Shown one piece after another: positions 1-11,270 of a stretch of DNA of 64,000 nucleotides. Position numbers and translations under genes: made by a program. The notes beneath the pieces were generated by a model. It saw only the letters and a program-made list of their open reading frames with translations, was not told where the DNA came from and made no database searches. Source of the stretch: Pyrus communis. Taxonomy: Eukaryota; Streptophyta; Magnoliopsida; Rosales; Rosaceae. The number at the start of each line of letters is the position of its first letter. Positions within the stretch are counted from its first letter, which is position 1. The stretch covers positions 27,732,300 through 27,796,299 of the forward strand of contig NC_084808.1 of assembly GCF_963583255.1 (NCBI RefSeq), in the 5' to 3' direction.

Positions 1-940
1 ATCTAATACTTGGAAAAATCATGAATCGTATCAACTAGCGAATCTGATTCTGTCCTCAATTCTTCTTTCTCTTTCACTTTCTCTAATCCAAATAAGTAAA
101 CATTCTCTGGTCTACGATGGTCATTGTAGAGAATCTTTGCCCTGTTTTCCACATCATTATTTCCTCCATCGATATAAAATTTCTCTTGCCATTTCTTATT
201 TTTGGTCTTTATTGATTTATATACTCATCATCATCCCGCCGCAAGCGAGATAAAGAAAGTAGTTGGCCCTATGGAACAGAACAGGTTGCTTCTGGGATTG
301 TCGGGGAGCCCCTATAGACGTAAAGACTTGACTTCACTAAACCGGCACTACTATTTGTCGGCTCCTACCACTCGTCCCTCGTCTGCTCGTCGAGTGTGTC
401 CCTGGCAGCTAGGTTGATTGGCACTCCGGTAGGCTCATCTTGCATACAAATTCTGGGGGTCCCTTGAGGGATATTTTTGTAATAAACCCTTTTTGAACTG
501 CCCTTAAACTCGGAGCCGTTGCACAATTCAGAAAGCTCCTCATACGCTCTCTAATCACGTGGCAAACATCAAAATACATATAGAAATCATCAGAAAAGTA
601 GCCTTTTAAACGTGAGATCGATCGGTCTTAAAAGTCCAATTAAACTCATAGAATTATAGAGGGAAGGAAGGAAGGAAACCCATCGATCGGGGTCCAAAAT
701 CCAACGGCTAGTTTGCTTATACCTTTATATATTAAACCCTAAACAACACAACAAGAAGAAGCAACCGACCATTATACCTGCTCTTTACAGCTTGGCTCCC
801 AACCACCAATTAGATTCCTTTCACTTCCTTCCACTTTTTGCCTCCTTAAAAATGCTCTCTCCCTCCTTCACAAACCCCAACTCAAACTTTCCTGCAACTA
901 AAAGATAAGAGTGACTAATTTTCTAGATTGTCGGTTGGGT
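1..940. other. Upstream region without a recognisable gene
   Basis: No convincing coding region is seen. A short open frame at 202-417 has no recognisable family and starts at a non-ATG codon. A GGAA microsatellite lies near 661-680. The last 250 bases are the likely promoter and leader of the DUF761 gene that follows. Confidence 0.5.
726..733 (+). promoter_or_regulatory. Probable TATA box of the DUF761 gene
   Basis: A TATATATT motif lies about 265 bases upstream of the ATG at 997, on the same strand and in a region with no other gene. The sequence between is pyrimidine-rich, as is common in plant leaders. The distance implies a long 5' leader, so this is a plausible rather than certain call. 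Confidence 0.45.
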
Positions 941-996
941 AAGTGTACTCGTTGTATGTAAGTCTCTCTTTTGTTAGTTCAAAGTTTTCACTAAAA

Positions 997-1467
997 ATGT
1001 CGAAAAGACGACTACCCATTTTTCAGAATCTCTCCAAGCTTCTGAAAGTCTTTATCTTCGTTGCCAGAGTGAGAAAACTATCATTTGAAAACTCATTTAT
1101 TAGGAAGTTGCAATATTCAAAGAAGATGAAGCTTCTGAAGAATTACGACTATGGGTTTGTAAGAGAACACCAGTTCTCTCTCTCCAACACTCCCCTCATT
1201 CGTAACGAAAGCCTTCGAGTTCGAGACGTGCATTCGATGTTCTTTCTCTGCAAATGTTGGGGCAACAGCTTGAGAGTTGAAGGAGAAGATGGAGATTTCA
1301 CGTTGGAAGCTCTGCCGACCACCGGAAATGATGACAATGCAGTGGCTTTATATGAGCCGTTGGATTGGGAAGACCACGAAGAAGAAGCTTCCATTGATTT
1401 GCGGGCGCAGATGTTTATTGAGAGGTTCTATGAAGAAATGAGAATGCAGAGGCAGGAGTCGTTTTAA
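997..1467 (+). CDS. DUF761 domain protein (cotton-fibre-expressed type), 156 aa
   Basis: Single-exon gene. The frame is open from 943, but that start is a GTG; the first ATG is at 997 and is taken as the start. The protein has a basic N-terminal half (MSKRR..., many Lys/Arg), an acidic middle and a C-terminal block containing DLRAQMFIERFYEEMRMQRQ, the hallmark end of the plant DUF761 family (about the last 30 residues). Family members are small plant proteins of unknown biochemical role, often induced by stress or hormones. No signal peptide is evident; a short hydrophobic patch (KVFIFVA) near residue 18 is too short for a confident membrane span. The stop is TAA at 1465-1467. Confidence 0.85.
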   Translation: MSKRRLPIFQNLSKLLKVFIFVARVRKLSFENSFIRKLQYSKKMKLLKNYDYGFVREHQFSLSNTPLIRNESLRVRDVHSMFFLCKCWGNSLRVEGEDGDFTLEALPTTGNDDNAVALYEPLDWEDHEEEASIDLRAQMFIERFYEEMRMQRQESF

Positions 1468-2077
1468 GTTAATCAAAATTTGAGTTCAAATTTTTGCGTA
1501 TTTGTTGATTTTTGAATGAATTGTTTTATTTATCGATTCAATTTGTTAAGTTTTCCACATTAATATTTTTCACATTGTGGATATAGGTTTGAAATTATTC
1601 CATTTTTTCATGACATGGGTGGCAATTTGTATTTTTGGGGCAGAAGAACGTTGTTTTTAATAAGTTTTTGAATTATTGATAATAAATCACGATTGTGTGA
1701 CATTTGATATCATTTATTTCACATAAATGAGATTTTAAATTAAACTAATTTTCATATGTTCTAATCGATATAGTTACGCTTACGCTGTTCAGATAATTAG
1801 AATGGTAATCCGTAGTAGAAATCTAATAAATTAAGCTGGCAGAAAGTGAAGTAAATGGACCGCATAGTACTGTGTCTTTGCCTACAGGGAAGATAGCAGA
1901 ACTTCAATGAAGCTTGGGCTGTTTAATAGAAGCATTCATACACGACAACTCCCTAAAAAACATACAAAAGGTATAAAAAATCTGCCATCATCATTAGTGC
2001 ACATTCTCATAAGATCTTTGATTCATGCTACCAATGTTATCATAAGCAAGAAAAGAAAGCGCTTTTAGAAATCACTC

Positions 2078-2786
2078 TAAAAATCCCGTTGAGCGCTGTT
2101 TAGGCGTTAAGCTGCTAGCCACTGTTCTGATTAATTTTTAGACATTTAAAAATTAAGAAATGATGTCTAGACCTACCTAGGCTTCCATCTAGCATGCCTA
2201 GGTCAGGACTCTCACTTAGATGTTTTTTCCTCATGTTTTCAATATGTTCTAATATTTTATACTCTATTTGTCATTCTATTTTGCAATTTATAATATCCCA
2301 ATACAATTATGTATTTTTTAGGGGAAGTTATATTTATTTATATGTTATATAATAAATTTTAATAAAATGCAATAAACCACCTTAGACCATCTCCAAAGAA
2401 GATGTCATGTAATCAAATTTGAAGGTAGAAGTAAGCTCCAACCAATATGTCAATTCTATGTAGATTGACATATGAGAAAATGTGATGTCAAATAATTTTT
2501 AATTATTTTATTGTTTGGGTCCCATTAATGCTCCAATTATAGATCTTAAAAAGTTTATTTAATTGATTTATTTTTAAAATTGGTCCTACAAAAATCATTT
2601 AAAACAAAAAAAACATATCGGTTGGAAAAAGAGGAAATCTTGACATTACCACGTCAGCCATTAAATTAACATTTGACATTTATCTTTTGACATCTCTATT
2701 AGAGATGCTCTGACCTTTGCCTAGGAGTCTAAGCGCTGGGTCTATACCCGCCACCCGATTAGTACCTAGTACCTTTTAGAACTTTG
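2078..2786. mobile_element. Old nonautonomous element, 'CTAGGCG' family, copy A (interrupted)
   Basis: The two flanks of the nested MITE at 2385-2710 read as one older element. The left part (from about 2078: AGCGCTGTTTAGGCGTTAAG, then a GATTAATTTTTAGACATTT stretch) and the right part (about 2711-2786) both match, in inverted orientation, the element at 10776-11270. Interior features such as the CTAGACCTAC and CTCACTTAGATGTTTT stretches are shared. No target duplication was identified. Superfamily is not certain; GCGCCTAGG-rich ends suggest a hAT-like MITE. Confidence 0.6.
2385..2710. mobile_element. Tourist/Harbinger-like MITE, 326 bp, nested in copy A
   Basis: Terminal inverted repeats are imperfect: GACCATCTCCAAAGAAGATG at the left and, read on the other strand from the right end, GAGCATCTCTAATAGAGATG. 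The flanking triplets are TTA on the left and TGA on the right, compatible with a decayed 3-bp TTA duplication typical of PIF/Harbinger. It splits the older element that spans 2078-2786. Confidence 0.7.
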
Positions 2787-3425
2787 GTAGAAATACATCT
2801 CAAAACTTGTCTCCAGCAGTCTAAGTGGATCGACAAAATCAATGGAAATGTTGGTTGTAGAATCGTTGTTTTGTGAGTTGAGAGCTGAATAACTTTTATT
2901 GCAAATTACAATTCAAATTTTCGACGTCATTTGTGTCACGTTTACTGATTACCTCGGCAATGCACCTTTTTACCTTGTAAATATCATGGGCCTGGCCTTG
3001 TTCCTCGTGGGGTTTCAGTCGCATCATCTGGGCCTTTATCGTAATGAAAGGCGTATATCATTTCTTATGGACCTCACAAGTCCTAGTCATAAGCAAGAGA
3101 TTTTCAGTTTTTATCAAAGTTTTTTTTTTACTTTGTGCATCTCAATATATTAGTATATTTTCATATCAATTAAGTTTGACATTTTATAAAATTTAAAATC
3201 TAACATTTAATGGAATTTAAATTAAAAAAATAACCTTTAATTAATTTTAGTACCTTAAAAAAGGCCAACTAAAAAAATGGAAAGTTTTCAAAATATTTTG
3301 ATCGAAAAGTATAAAATTTTCAAATTAAGTTGTTTTTTCTCAAAATTCTAATTAGGAATGATTACTTTTTGGGATTATGAATGATTTGTTGTGACATAAA
3401 TTTTAAAAATCTTTGGCAGATTTAA

Positions 3426-3584
3426 TTTCCTTTTATGCTAATAATTCTATCCTATTAAAAATTTTATAACTTAAAAAATTTCCTTTTATGCTAATAATTC
3501 TATCCTATTAAAAATTTTATAACTTAAAAAATTTCCTTTTATGCTAATAATTCTATCCTATTAAAAAATTTATAACTTAAAATG
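3426..3584. repeat. Three tandem copies of a 53-bp unit
   Basis: The stretch starting TTTCCTTTTATGCTAATAAT occurs at 3426, 3479 and 3532, an exact 53-base period. The first two copies look identical and the third has one or two changes. It is AT-rich and noncoding. Confidence 0.9.
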
Positions 3585-3879
3585 CAAAGCATTACAAATT
3601 TCTGTCACTTTCTTTTATTTGCGGTATTGTCCCTTTGCATAACGGTATGAGTTTAAACTCTGTCGGTGACTAATCTAACATTTAATTTACTAACGTTATT
3701 GTTCCACTAAAAAAACAAAAAAAAAAAAAAAAAAAAAAGCAAAACCTTGTGATTTATGCACTGCGAATCGAATTGGAAAAAAAGGAACTTGAATTAGGGT
3801 TTAGGTTTTTTCTCAATTCGATTGCAGAAGTCTTTACAGAGAGCATTGAGCGGCCGGCAAAGGATTGAGAAATCCGAGA

Positions 3880-6800
3880 ATGGCGGCCGGCAAGGAGTTT
3901 ATGGTTTACAACTCGATGACCCGCCAGAAGGAGATCTTCAGGCCGATAGAACCCGGCAAGGTCAGCATCTACGTGTGTGGAATTACCGCCTATGATCTCA
4001 GCCATCTCGGCCACGCTCGCGCCGCCGTCAATTTCGATGTCCTCTTCAGGTTTGCACATTTAATCTCATTATTTGCATGTTTAATTTAATAATTATGCAA
4101 TTAATTGTGCTTTTGATTAGTGTGGAATTTGATATGTTTGATTTCTGTTAGAAATTAAGTTGCTTTTTTTGTTTTATCAATTTCGATGTCCTCTTCAGGT
4201 TTGCACATTTAATCTCATTATTTGCATGTTTAATTTAATAATTATGCAATTAATTGTGCTTTTGATTAGTGTGGAATTTGATATGTTTGATTTCTGTTAG
4301 AAATTAAGTTGCTTTTTTTGTTTTATCAATTTGATAAAGCTAGTTGGTTGATCACTGTCAAACGCTGCCAAATCTGTTTAGCATAATACATGAGTGAAGA
4401 TTAGTTTGTGGCAACTAATCATGCGTGACATTGAATTGGAATCCTACAGATACTTAAAGCATTTGGGTTACGAGGTTATGTATGTCCGGAATTTCACTGA
4501 TGTTGATGACAAGGTGAGAATCTTGAACCGTATCATGAGATGATTTTGATTGCATTCCTTTGTTACCCTTCATTGGCGTGTGCTCTGCTTTGGTTCGTTT
4601 ATAGTTATACTAATACCCTTAAAAATTCTTGCTGTAATGCTCATGTGGTGCATTTTCAGCCCCTCCACTTAATGTTTCCTTTAGGGCATTTCTAAGTAAT
4701 TTAGGCTAAATCCCTTAGTACTTGGGAATCCGTCATCGAAACAAAACGTTAATGCTTCAGTTATCGTATACTTGTTATCGCATTATAGTTAAAACTTTTC
4801 GTTTGGCTTGTTTAGTGCTATAAATCTGCTTACCTTTTTTTGACTAAATTACTGGCCTGATATCGAGGTCTTTTTTCTTATGTACAGAATCAGTTATCTG
4901 GCAGCTGGCTAATGCTTTAACATTGTTTGGCATTTGAATATCTGAGACATATGGCTTTCCATGTTCTTGAAAGAATTTTGTGCATTTAGCGGTTATAGTT
5001 CTTACATCCTGTCTTTATCTGCACAATTATTTTAGAAGCATCTCTTTCTTTTTGCCGTGTGCCTGTTGTCATTTATTGTTCCGCGTGTGTAACACTCTTA
5101 ACTCATCAACTCATGTGAATTCATTGTAAAAGGGTTTAGATTAAACACTGGAATCTGGAATAACAATTAGTTCTTTACTCCATGGTTTTTAAACTTCTAT
5201 GAGTTTATCTCTATTTTTATACATATATTCTCTCGAACACATATAATTTTCTATTTTGAATCTTCTGACTCTTCTTGTTCCTTTTCATTTTCGTTGTGTA
5301 TACTTGATGCCATGTGGAGATTGCTAATGTTTGGATGTTTCAGATAATAATGCGATCAAATGAGAATGGTGAAGATCCATTTAGTTTAAGCAGTCGTTTT
5401 TGCAAAGAATATCTCAAGGACATGGGTGATCTCCAGTGCCTTCTTCCCACCCATCAGCCATATGTTTCTGAGCACATAGAACATATCAAGGATTTGATAA
5501 CACAGGTTTTCTGCTTGCTCTAATGCTTATATATTGTGCTTTTGTGATGGTTTCTTGTTTGTTTTGTTTTTATAGGCCTGCAGTTTCTCTCTATTGATTG
5601 TTATATCATGCAGATTATTAACAAAGAATATGCATATCTGGTTGGCGGGGATGTATTCTTTGCTGTTGATAAATTTCCAAATTATGGCCAGTTATCTGGA
5701 CAAAAATTGGAACACAATCGGGCTGGTGAACGAGTTGCTGTTGATTCAAGGAAGCGTAATCCTGCAGACTTTGCATTGTGGAAGGTCTGAAGTCCTCAAC
5801 CATTTACCTCTTTTTTGCAGTTTTTTGTTTGTATTTTTAAATTAATGAAACTTCAAAAGAAATCTGCAGTCTGCAAAGCCTGGTGAGCCAAGTTGGGAAA
5901 GCCCTTGGGGACCTGGTAGACCTGGATGGCACATTGAATGCAGTGCAATGAGTGCACATTATCTGACATTCAAGTTTGATATTCATGGCGGCGGCATTGA
6001 CTTGATTTTTCCACATCATGAGAATGAGGTTGCCCAGAGCTGTGCTGCATGCCAAGAGAGCAGTGTGAGTTACTGGATGCATAATGGACATGTTACCAAT
6101 AACAACGAGAAAATGTCAAAATCCCTCAACAACTTTTTCACTATTAGGGAGGTAAATTGTGCTAACTTTTCCTTTTAATGCTTCTTCGAGCTTCTATATA
6201 TTTTCAGTTTATACTACCATTTAATATATAATTTCATTCTCTATTAGATTACTGAAAAGTACCATCCACTGGCTTTGAGACACTTCTTGATAAGCGCTCA
6301 CTATAGGTCTCCCCTCAACTACACAATCTCCCAGCTGGAAAGTTCATCAGATGCTATTTATTACGTATATCAGGTATGTGGCTTGTATCCAAATAATTTT
6401 CATTTGGAAGTTTGTCTGTCAGTCCTCAGCTATTCAATGGTTATGCATGCACCTGCTTAGTTCCTAAGTGTTCTAAGACCTTTCCTTTTGCGGAATATTG
6501 TTCTCCGTTGATATCTTTTACTGTATCCTGATATGTAATTTTAGTGGACATTGCTCTAAACTTTCTGTTGGCAATTTTTCCTGGTTGGGTTAAATAGTTG
6601 TTATTGTCTTCTTCAATTACCCCTGCAAATTTTCTGTTTGTCCAATGTCTTCTGGAATGATGGCTGTTGGCATTAAATATTAATCTTTGTGATGTAGCTG
6701 GTTCCAGAAAATTCTGGACTTTTGGTTAATATAGTGAAATACAAATAAAATACTGATAAAGATTGAACAGAATTGTATAGAGAAGTTAATAAGACAAGTC

Positions 6801-7792
6801 GAACATGCATTTTGGATCACAGCACAAATGGATTTTATGTTTCTGTATCTAGCATCTAATGGCTTGATGTTTTTGATTGTTAGACCTTGCAAGATTGTGA
6901 AGATGCTTTAGCTCCACTTCGAGAAGAGGGTCTGAAGGAAGGTGCAGATCAAAATGGCAAAATAGTTAAAATTACTCTGACTGCCCAAGAATGCATCAGT
7001 AAGCTAAAGAATGAGTTTGAGTCCAAAATGTGCGATGACTTAAACACTGCCCAGATATTGACTGGTGCTTTCCAAGATGCGTTGAAGTTTATAAACAGTT
7101 CTTTGAATGGACTCAAGGTAAACATATAGATTCAGTTCCACCATGCCTGACTTTTTTTTCGTGCTCTCTCCCACCTTTAAATGTGTGTATGGCTGTGTTG
7201 TGATAACAGAAAGTATTTTTACTTTTTATAGAAGAAGCAGCAAAAGCAAAAACAGTTATCAATGGTCCAGTCACTAATCGATGTAAAGAAAGCAGTAACT
7301 GATGATGTTCTGGACGTTTTGGGTTTAAAATCGCCCCATACATACTCGGAGGTTATATGTCCTCTTGTTTTTTTTTTCCCTTAAATTTTAAATCATGGAT
7401 TGAAGTTATCAACTACACAGGGATACTGTGTTGTACAGGTTTTGCAGCAATTGAAAGTGAAAGCATTGGAGAGAGCAGGGATGGTGGAAAACGATGTACT
7501 GAAGAAGATTAAAGAGAGAAAACGAGCAAGGGAAAACAAAGATTTTGCAATGAGTGATCAGATCAGAGCTGATTTGACTAGAAAAGGCATTGCACTCATG
7601 GACGTGGGCAAGGAGACAATTTGGAGACCTTGTGTACGAGAGGAGCCCATCAAGGAAGAGGAAAAACAGCTGCCGACTGAAGAGGAACAAAAGGTATTGC
7701 CGGTTGAACAAAAGGAAGAGCAAAAGCAGCTGTCAAGTGAAGAAGAACACAAGGCAATACCGGTCGAAGGGGAACTGCCTGCGTCGACATGA
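3880..7792 (+). CDS. Cysteinyl-tRNA synthetase, probably cytosolic, 9 exons, 560 aa
   Basis: Charges tRNA-Cys with cysteine (class I synthetase, Zn-dependent). Exons by GT-AG junctions: 3880-4049, 4450-4513, 5344-5505, 5614-5784, 5870-6151, 6248-6373, 6884-7117, 7232-7351 and 7439-7792; all join in frame. Visible motifs are YVCGIT (Zn ligand Cys33), HLGH (HIGH motif, residues 42-45), WHIECS (209-214), PHHENE (Zn-binding His/Glu, about 237-242) and KMSKS (270-274). The start ATG at 3880 follows a non-ATG extension of the frame and gives [10 protein letters not shown], with no transit peptide, so a cytosolic form is inferred. The C-terminus ends in a Glu/Lys/Gln-rich tail made of diverged repeats ([22 protein letters not shown]), beyond the usual tRNA-anticodon region. 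The exon 1 donor lies in a tandem duplication. Confidence 0.93.
4028..4325. repeat. 149-bp tandem duplication across the exon 1 donor of CysRS
   Basis: Positions 4028-4176 and 4177-4325 are virtually identical. The unit begins in the last 22 bases of exon 1 (TCAATTTCGATGTCCTCTTC) and includes the 5' splice site and start of intron 1. The second donor is at 4198/4199. Using it would include in-frame stop codons near 4087, so the first donor (after 4049) is the productive one. Confidence 0.9.
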
Positions 7793-8289
7793 ATGCTGTA
7801 CAACCTTAGACCTGTTAGCAACTTAGCGTGAGTGATGATTGGCAGGATTTTATATCTTTTGAGGTCGAGAAATCGCTTATTAGTTTTGATTCATACATGA
7901 TTAGTCTTGTAATACTTTGGGGATCAGATGGGCCAAGTCCCTCTGGAGTCTTGAAGTTTTTGTTCTGTAACCTATTTTATTTCCTTTTTGATATATATTT
8001 TTTGGGTCGTACTGTCCTCGAAATTTTCGTTGTGCAACGGATTGTTTGGAAATGCTTTTAAAATGATTGAAACTGATTTTAGCGAAAAGGTTTTTGCATT
8101 CTAATAGCACTTAAAAGTTCTTCCTGCAAGCACATAACTAATGTTTTTTCAGGATTCATTTGTATTTTCACTAAGGATTAGTGCCAAAAAATATTTTCAC
8201 TAGAAGTGTTTTCAATTATTTTAAAAGCACTTGCAAACGAGCTTCTAGACTAGATCTACACGATTGATTATGTGAAGCCTTTTTTTTTA

Positions 8290-8445
8290 AGGAAAATTAA
8301 TGAAAATGGTTTGAAAACTTTGAGTTTTAACTGAAAGAACAAAATAAAGGGTAAAGTGAATAGTATCATGATTGATTTTTCAATGTAAAAATATGATTTT
8401 TCATTAAAGTAAACAGTACCGAGAGCTTTTCGTTAAAGTTCTTTT
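8290..8445. mobile_element. MITE-like element (family shared with 18728-18884)
   Basis: The stretch contains AATTAATGAAAATGGTTTGA, ACTTTGAGTTTTAACTGA, AGTGAATAGTATCATGATTG and a CGTTAAAGTTC end. The same series of blocks occurs at 18728-18884 in the opposite orientation. The boundaries are approximate and no target duplication was identified. A similar small repeat is common in apple-type genomes as I recall it. Confidence 0.6.
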
Positions 8446-8597
8446 CTTTTTGTGGTTGACGATTGGTCTAAACGCTTGACAAAAAGAAACTACAACAAGG
8501 CCCTAGAGCTCCAAGCAGCGTCTACCACAAGAAGATGCCGACAAGATACATGAGCTTTGATTAAAGCAAACTGGACCAAGGAAACATGATAAACTCA

Positions 8598-8794
8598 GAA
8601 AGGGATCATCTTCGGATCTCTTCCTCTTAATCCACCAAATCAGGGAATCTATATTGGTAAAAATTGATCTAACGGCTGAAGTTATTATAACTTTTAAAGT
8701 GGACCCCTGTTTGTAGCCGTTGGATCAATTTTCAACGATATAGATTTTCTGATTTGATGGATTAGGAGGAAGGGATCCGGAGAGGATCCCTTTC
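8598..8794. mobile_element. Inverted-repeat MITE, 197 bp
   Basis: The two ends form a long hairpin: the left end GAAAGGGATCATCTTCGGAT and the complement of the right end GAAAGGGATCCTCTCCGGAT match over more than 50 bases (including AATCCACCAAATCAG against AATCCATCAAATCAG). The centre contains GATCTAACGGCTGAAG and its imperfect complement. No target-site duplication was established. Confidence 0.8.
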
Positions 8795-10775
8795 CCATGT
8801 TAGTCGATTCATCAGCCACAAAATTCATCTCTTGATAAACGGATAGGGAATTAGTATTAGCACTTCAAAAATCTCATTTGACACTCTAAAATTTCTATAA
8901 TTAGATATAAAAATACACTTCTGAGAAGTGTAGAATGTGATTTTTGAAATACTAATAACAATTTCCAATAGCTAAATACATTAATACTAATTTACTAGAT
9001 CTAGGGTTAGAGCCTGGTCTTCTGGGCTTTTGAACTTTAGTAGATCCACGAATGGCATAAAGTCAAGTGCATTGGGTCCTCAACGTAATTTTACTCCTAG
9101 AGAGTACGTAGGCTTTAGATGAATGGTGGAAGTTGTCAACTTTGACACGTGTGTATCTTGGGCTTGGTCCAAGATTGGAGTTTGGTTGTCATGTCTTTGA
9201 GAGCCCTCCTTGGTGTGGGCCCGTTGATCCAAAACACCCACCATGAGAAACAAAACACTTGCCCGGAGAAGTCTTCAATAATCTTAACTACAAGATAGCC
9301 CAATTTTATATCTATTAGACTGGCAAGTAATCAAAAATTGTATTTTTTAAATTCAATCATGACTATTTATTTTCCTCACTACTGAGTAGTCTAGACTATT
9401 AAAAAACAAAGAACACTTTGAATTAGGTTTCATGATGCATAATACAATTCATATATACCAATATTTTTAGTATCGAAGTTAGAATACAAAAGTGAAGGAG
9501 AAGAATCCAAGTTAATTTTAAAACTGAGTTTGAAGACACACATACCTGATGTTAATTAAGTTAATCTAATCACAGGCTTCAAATCTTTTGTACCCCTAAT
9601 CACAAGAGTATAGATTATAATTTACAAGTTAAACATTAATATCGTCGAAAGCACAAAAAGAAGCTTTACAAAGTGCGATTCGAGAAGGCACCAGTTCCTA
9701 CTTCTTTCCTCGCAGTCGCAAGGTAGGATGCAAAAGCAATGCCCTTCCCCTTTTTGTGGGGACTTGAGTTCCCCTCATTGTTTCAAAAGCAGCAATTTCA
9801 ATAGTGGAGATGCCGTCCTTGTTTCTAAAAGCCATGCATGCAGCTTCATGCATATTACAATTTACAGAGAGGCCTAGCTTGCCAGCTGTGATAGCAACAC
9901 TGCAAGAAAAAGTTCACCATCAACTCTCGTATTGTGCTAGTACGACCAGTGGTGGCATTTCTTGGCTGAGTTATTTTCGGGCTGTCCTGCCCCACCAATT
10001 ACTAATAGTATATCATGCTCATTCATGTTAAGCAATTTTCATAAGGACGTCAACTTTCATGTATTGAGTAATGACTGTGACGTTCCAGTTCTATATCACT
10101 ATGTCATGCTTGTGAAGAAAGACTGATATTGTGTTCTTTGATTGGAATGCCACAGTGATGTTGTATCCAATCGCTATAATCTTTCTTTTTCACAAGAGAA
10201 CGCTATATATATAGTGTGTTCCCATTCCCATACAACTTTTATTATGTGTATTAGGGTTTAGATTTTTTTCATATAATGAAATATTTACACTAAGTGGTGT
10301 GTGATTTAGGTTAATCCACATAATAACTCAACCATAATAATATGGTATCGAACTCACCATCTATGACTCTCACTTAAGACTTATGAATCATGAAGCGTAA
10401 AACTGCATAAAACTAATTACGTAGGTCCAAACCCAACAAGTTGTCTCCACATATATGCCTCATGATTACAGCTTTAATTTAAGGAGGTGCTTGTAGCCTA
10501 GCTTTCTATATGCTATTATTCCCATCAACATTGGTTGGTCTGACCAATAAACACTGTTTTTTTCTCCACCGGGTAAATGAATGTGACACTAAATTTTGAG
10601 TAGTTTAATGAAATAAGGTGAGCCTTGAACAAAATAAATAAATGAGCTTGGAACAACCTCAGCTTCAATCCCTTTGGAGTTTATAGCTGCTTATTCTTAC
10701 AACACAATAGTAGTAGTTTATTTTTTTATTTATTTTTATTTTTTTAACATTGAAATACCAAACTAGTCCTAGTCA
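8795..10775. other. Intergenic region, no gene recognised
   Basis: Only short open frames occur; the longest (9804-10031, 75 codons) has no recognisable domain. No tRNA or known microRNA precursor was noticed by eye. The sequence is moderately AT-rich. Confidence 0.5.
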
Positions 10776-11270
10776 AGATTCTAAAAGACGCTAGACATTA
10801 ATCGGGCGGCGGGCTGAGGCTTAGCTCCTAGGCGGGCGCCTAGATGGATTAGGCAGATTTAAGTAAATTTATTATATTTCGTGTAAATAGGTGTCCGTTT
10901 ATACTTAAAATATATATAAAATATCATCATAAATTACAAAATAGAATGACATATATATTATGAAGTATTGGAACATAATGAAAAACATGGGGAAAAACAC
11001 ATATAATGTGTGTTCCTTTAAGTATTCAACAAGTCTTTATAATTTATTGAAAAAAAATAAAATACAAAATGAAACATATCTATTTTTTGTCTAAGTGAGT
11101 TGCAACCTAGTCGAATGCCTGGATGAGTTTGGGCTGGTTAGGCAGATATCTAGACAGTCTAAGCTGGCGTCTTAGCAGGTCTAGGTGCTATTTTTTAATT
11201 TTCAAATATCTAAATATTAATCAGAACGATGACTAACCGTTTAGCATTTAGGCTGAAATTTTTAAAACAA
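10776..11270. mobile_element. Nonautonomous element, 'CTAGGCG' family, copy B
   Basis: Begins with TTCTAAAAGACGCTAGACAT and a GGCGGGCGCCTAG block and ends with GGCTGAAATTTTTAAAACAA. It is the inverted counterpart of copy A at 2078-2786, without that copy's internal insertion. The shared interior includes the complement of the GATTAAT-TTTAGA and CACTTAGA blocks. Confidence 0.6.

Larger units (their letters stand above)
1468..3711. other. Intergenic region between DUF761 gene and CysRS
   Basis: No gene is visible. The region holds a nested pair of small transposons (2078-2786) and a three-copy tandem repeat (3426-3584). The rest is AT-rich unique sequence. A poly-A run of about 27 bases lies at 3712-3738, just upstream of the cysteinyl-tRNA synthetase leader. 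Confidence 0.6.

Noticed and set aside
202..417. 71-codon open frame near the left edge
   Set aside because: No recognisable family, a non-ATG start and no supporting splice or promoter context.
9660..10030. Possible microRNA or noncoding RNA gene
   Set aside because: No match to the conserved plant microRNAs I checked by eye and no clear hairpin.
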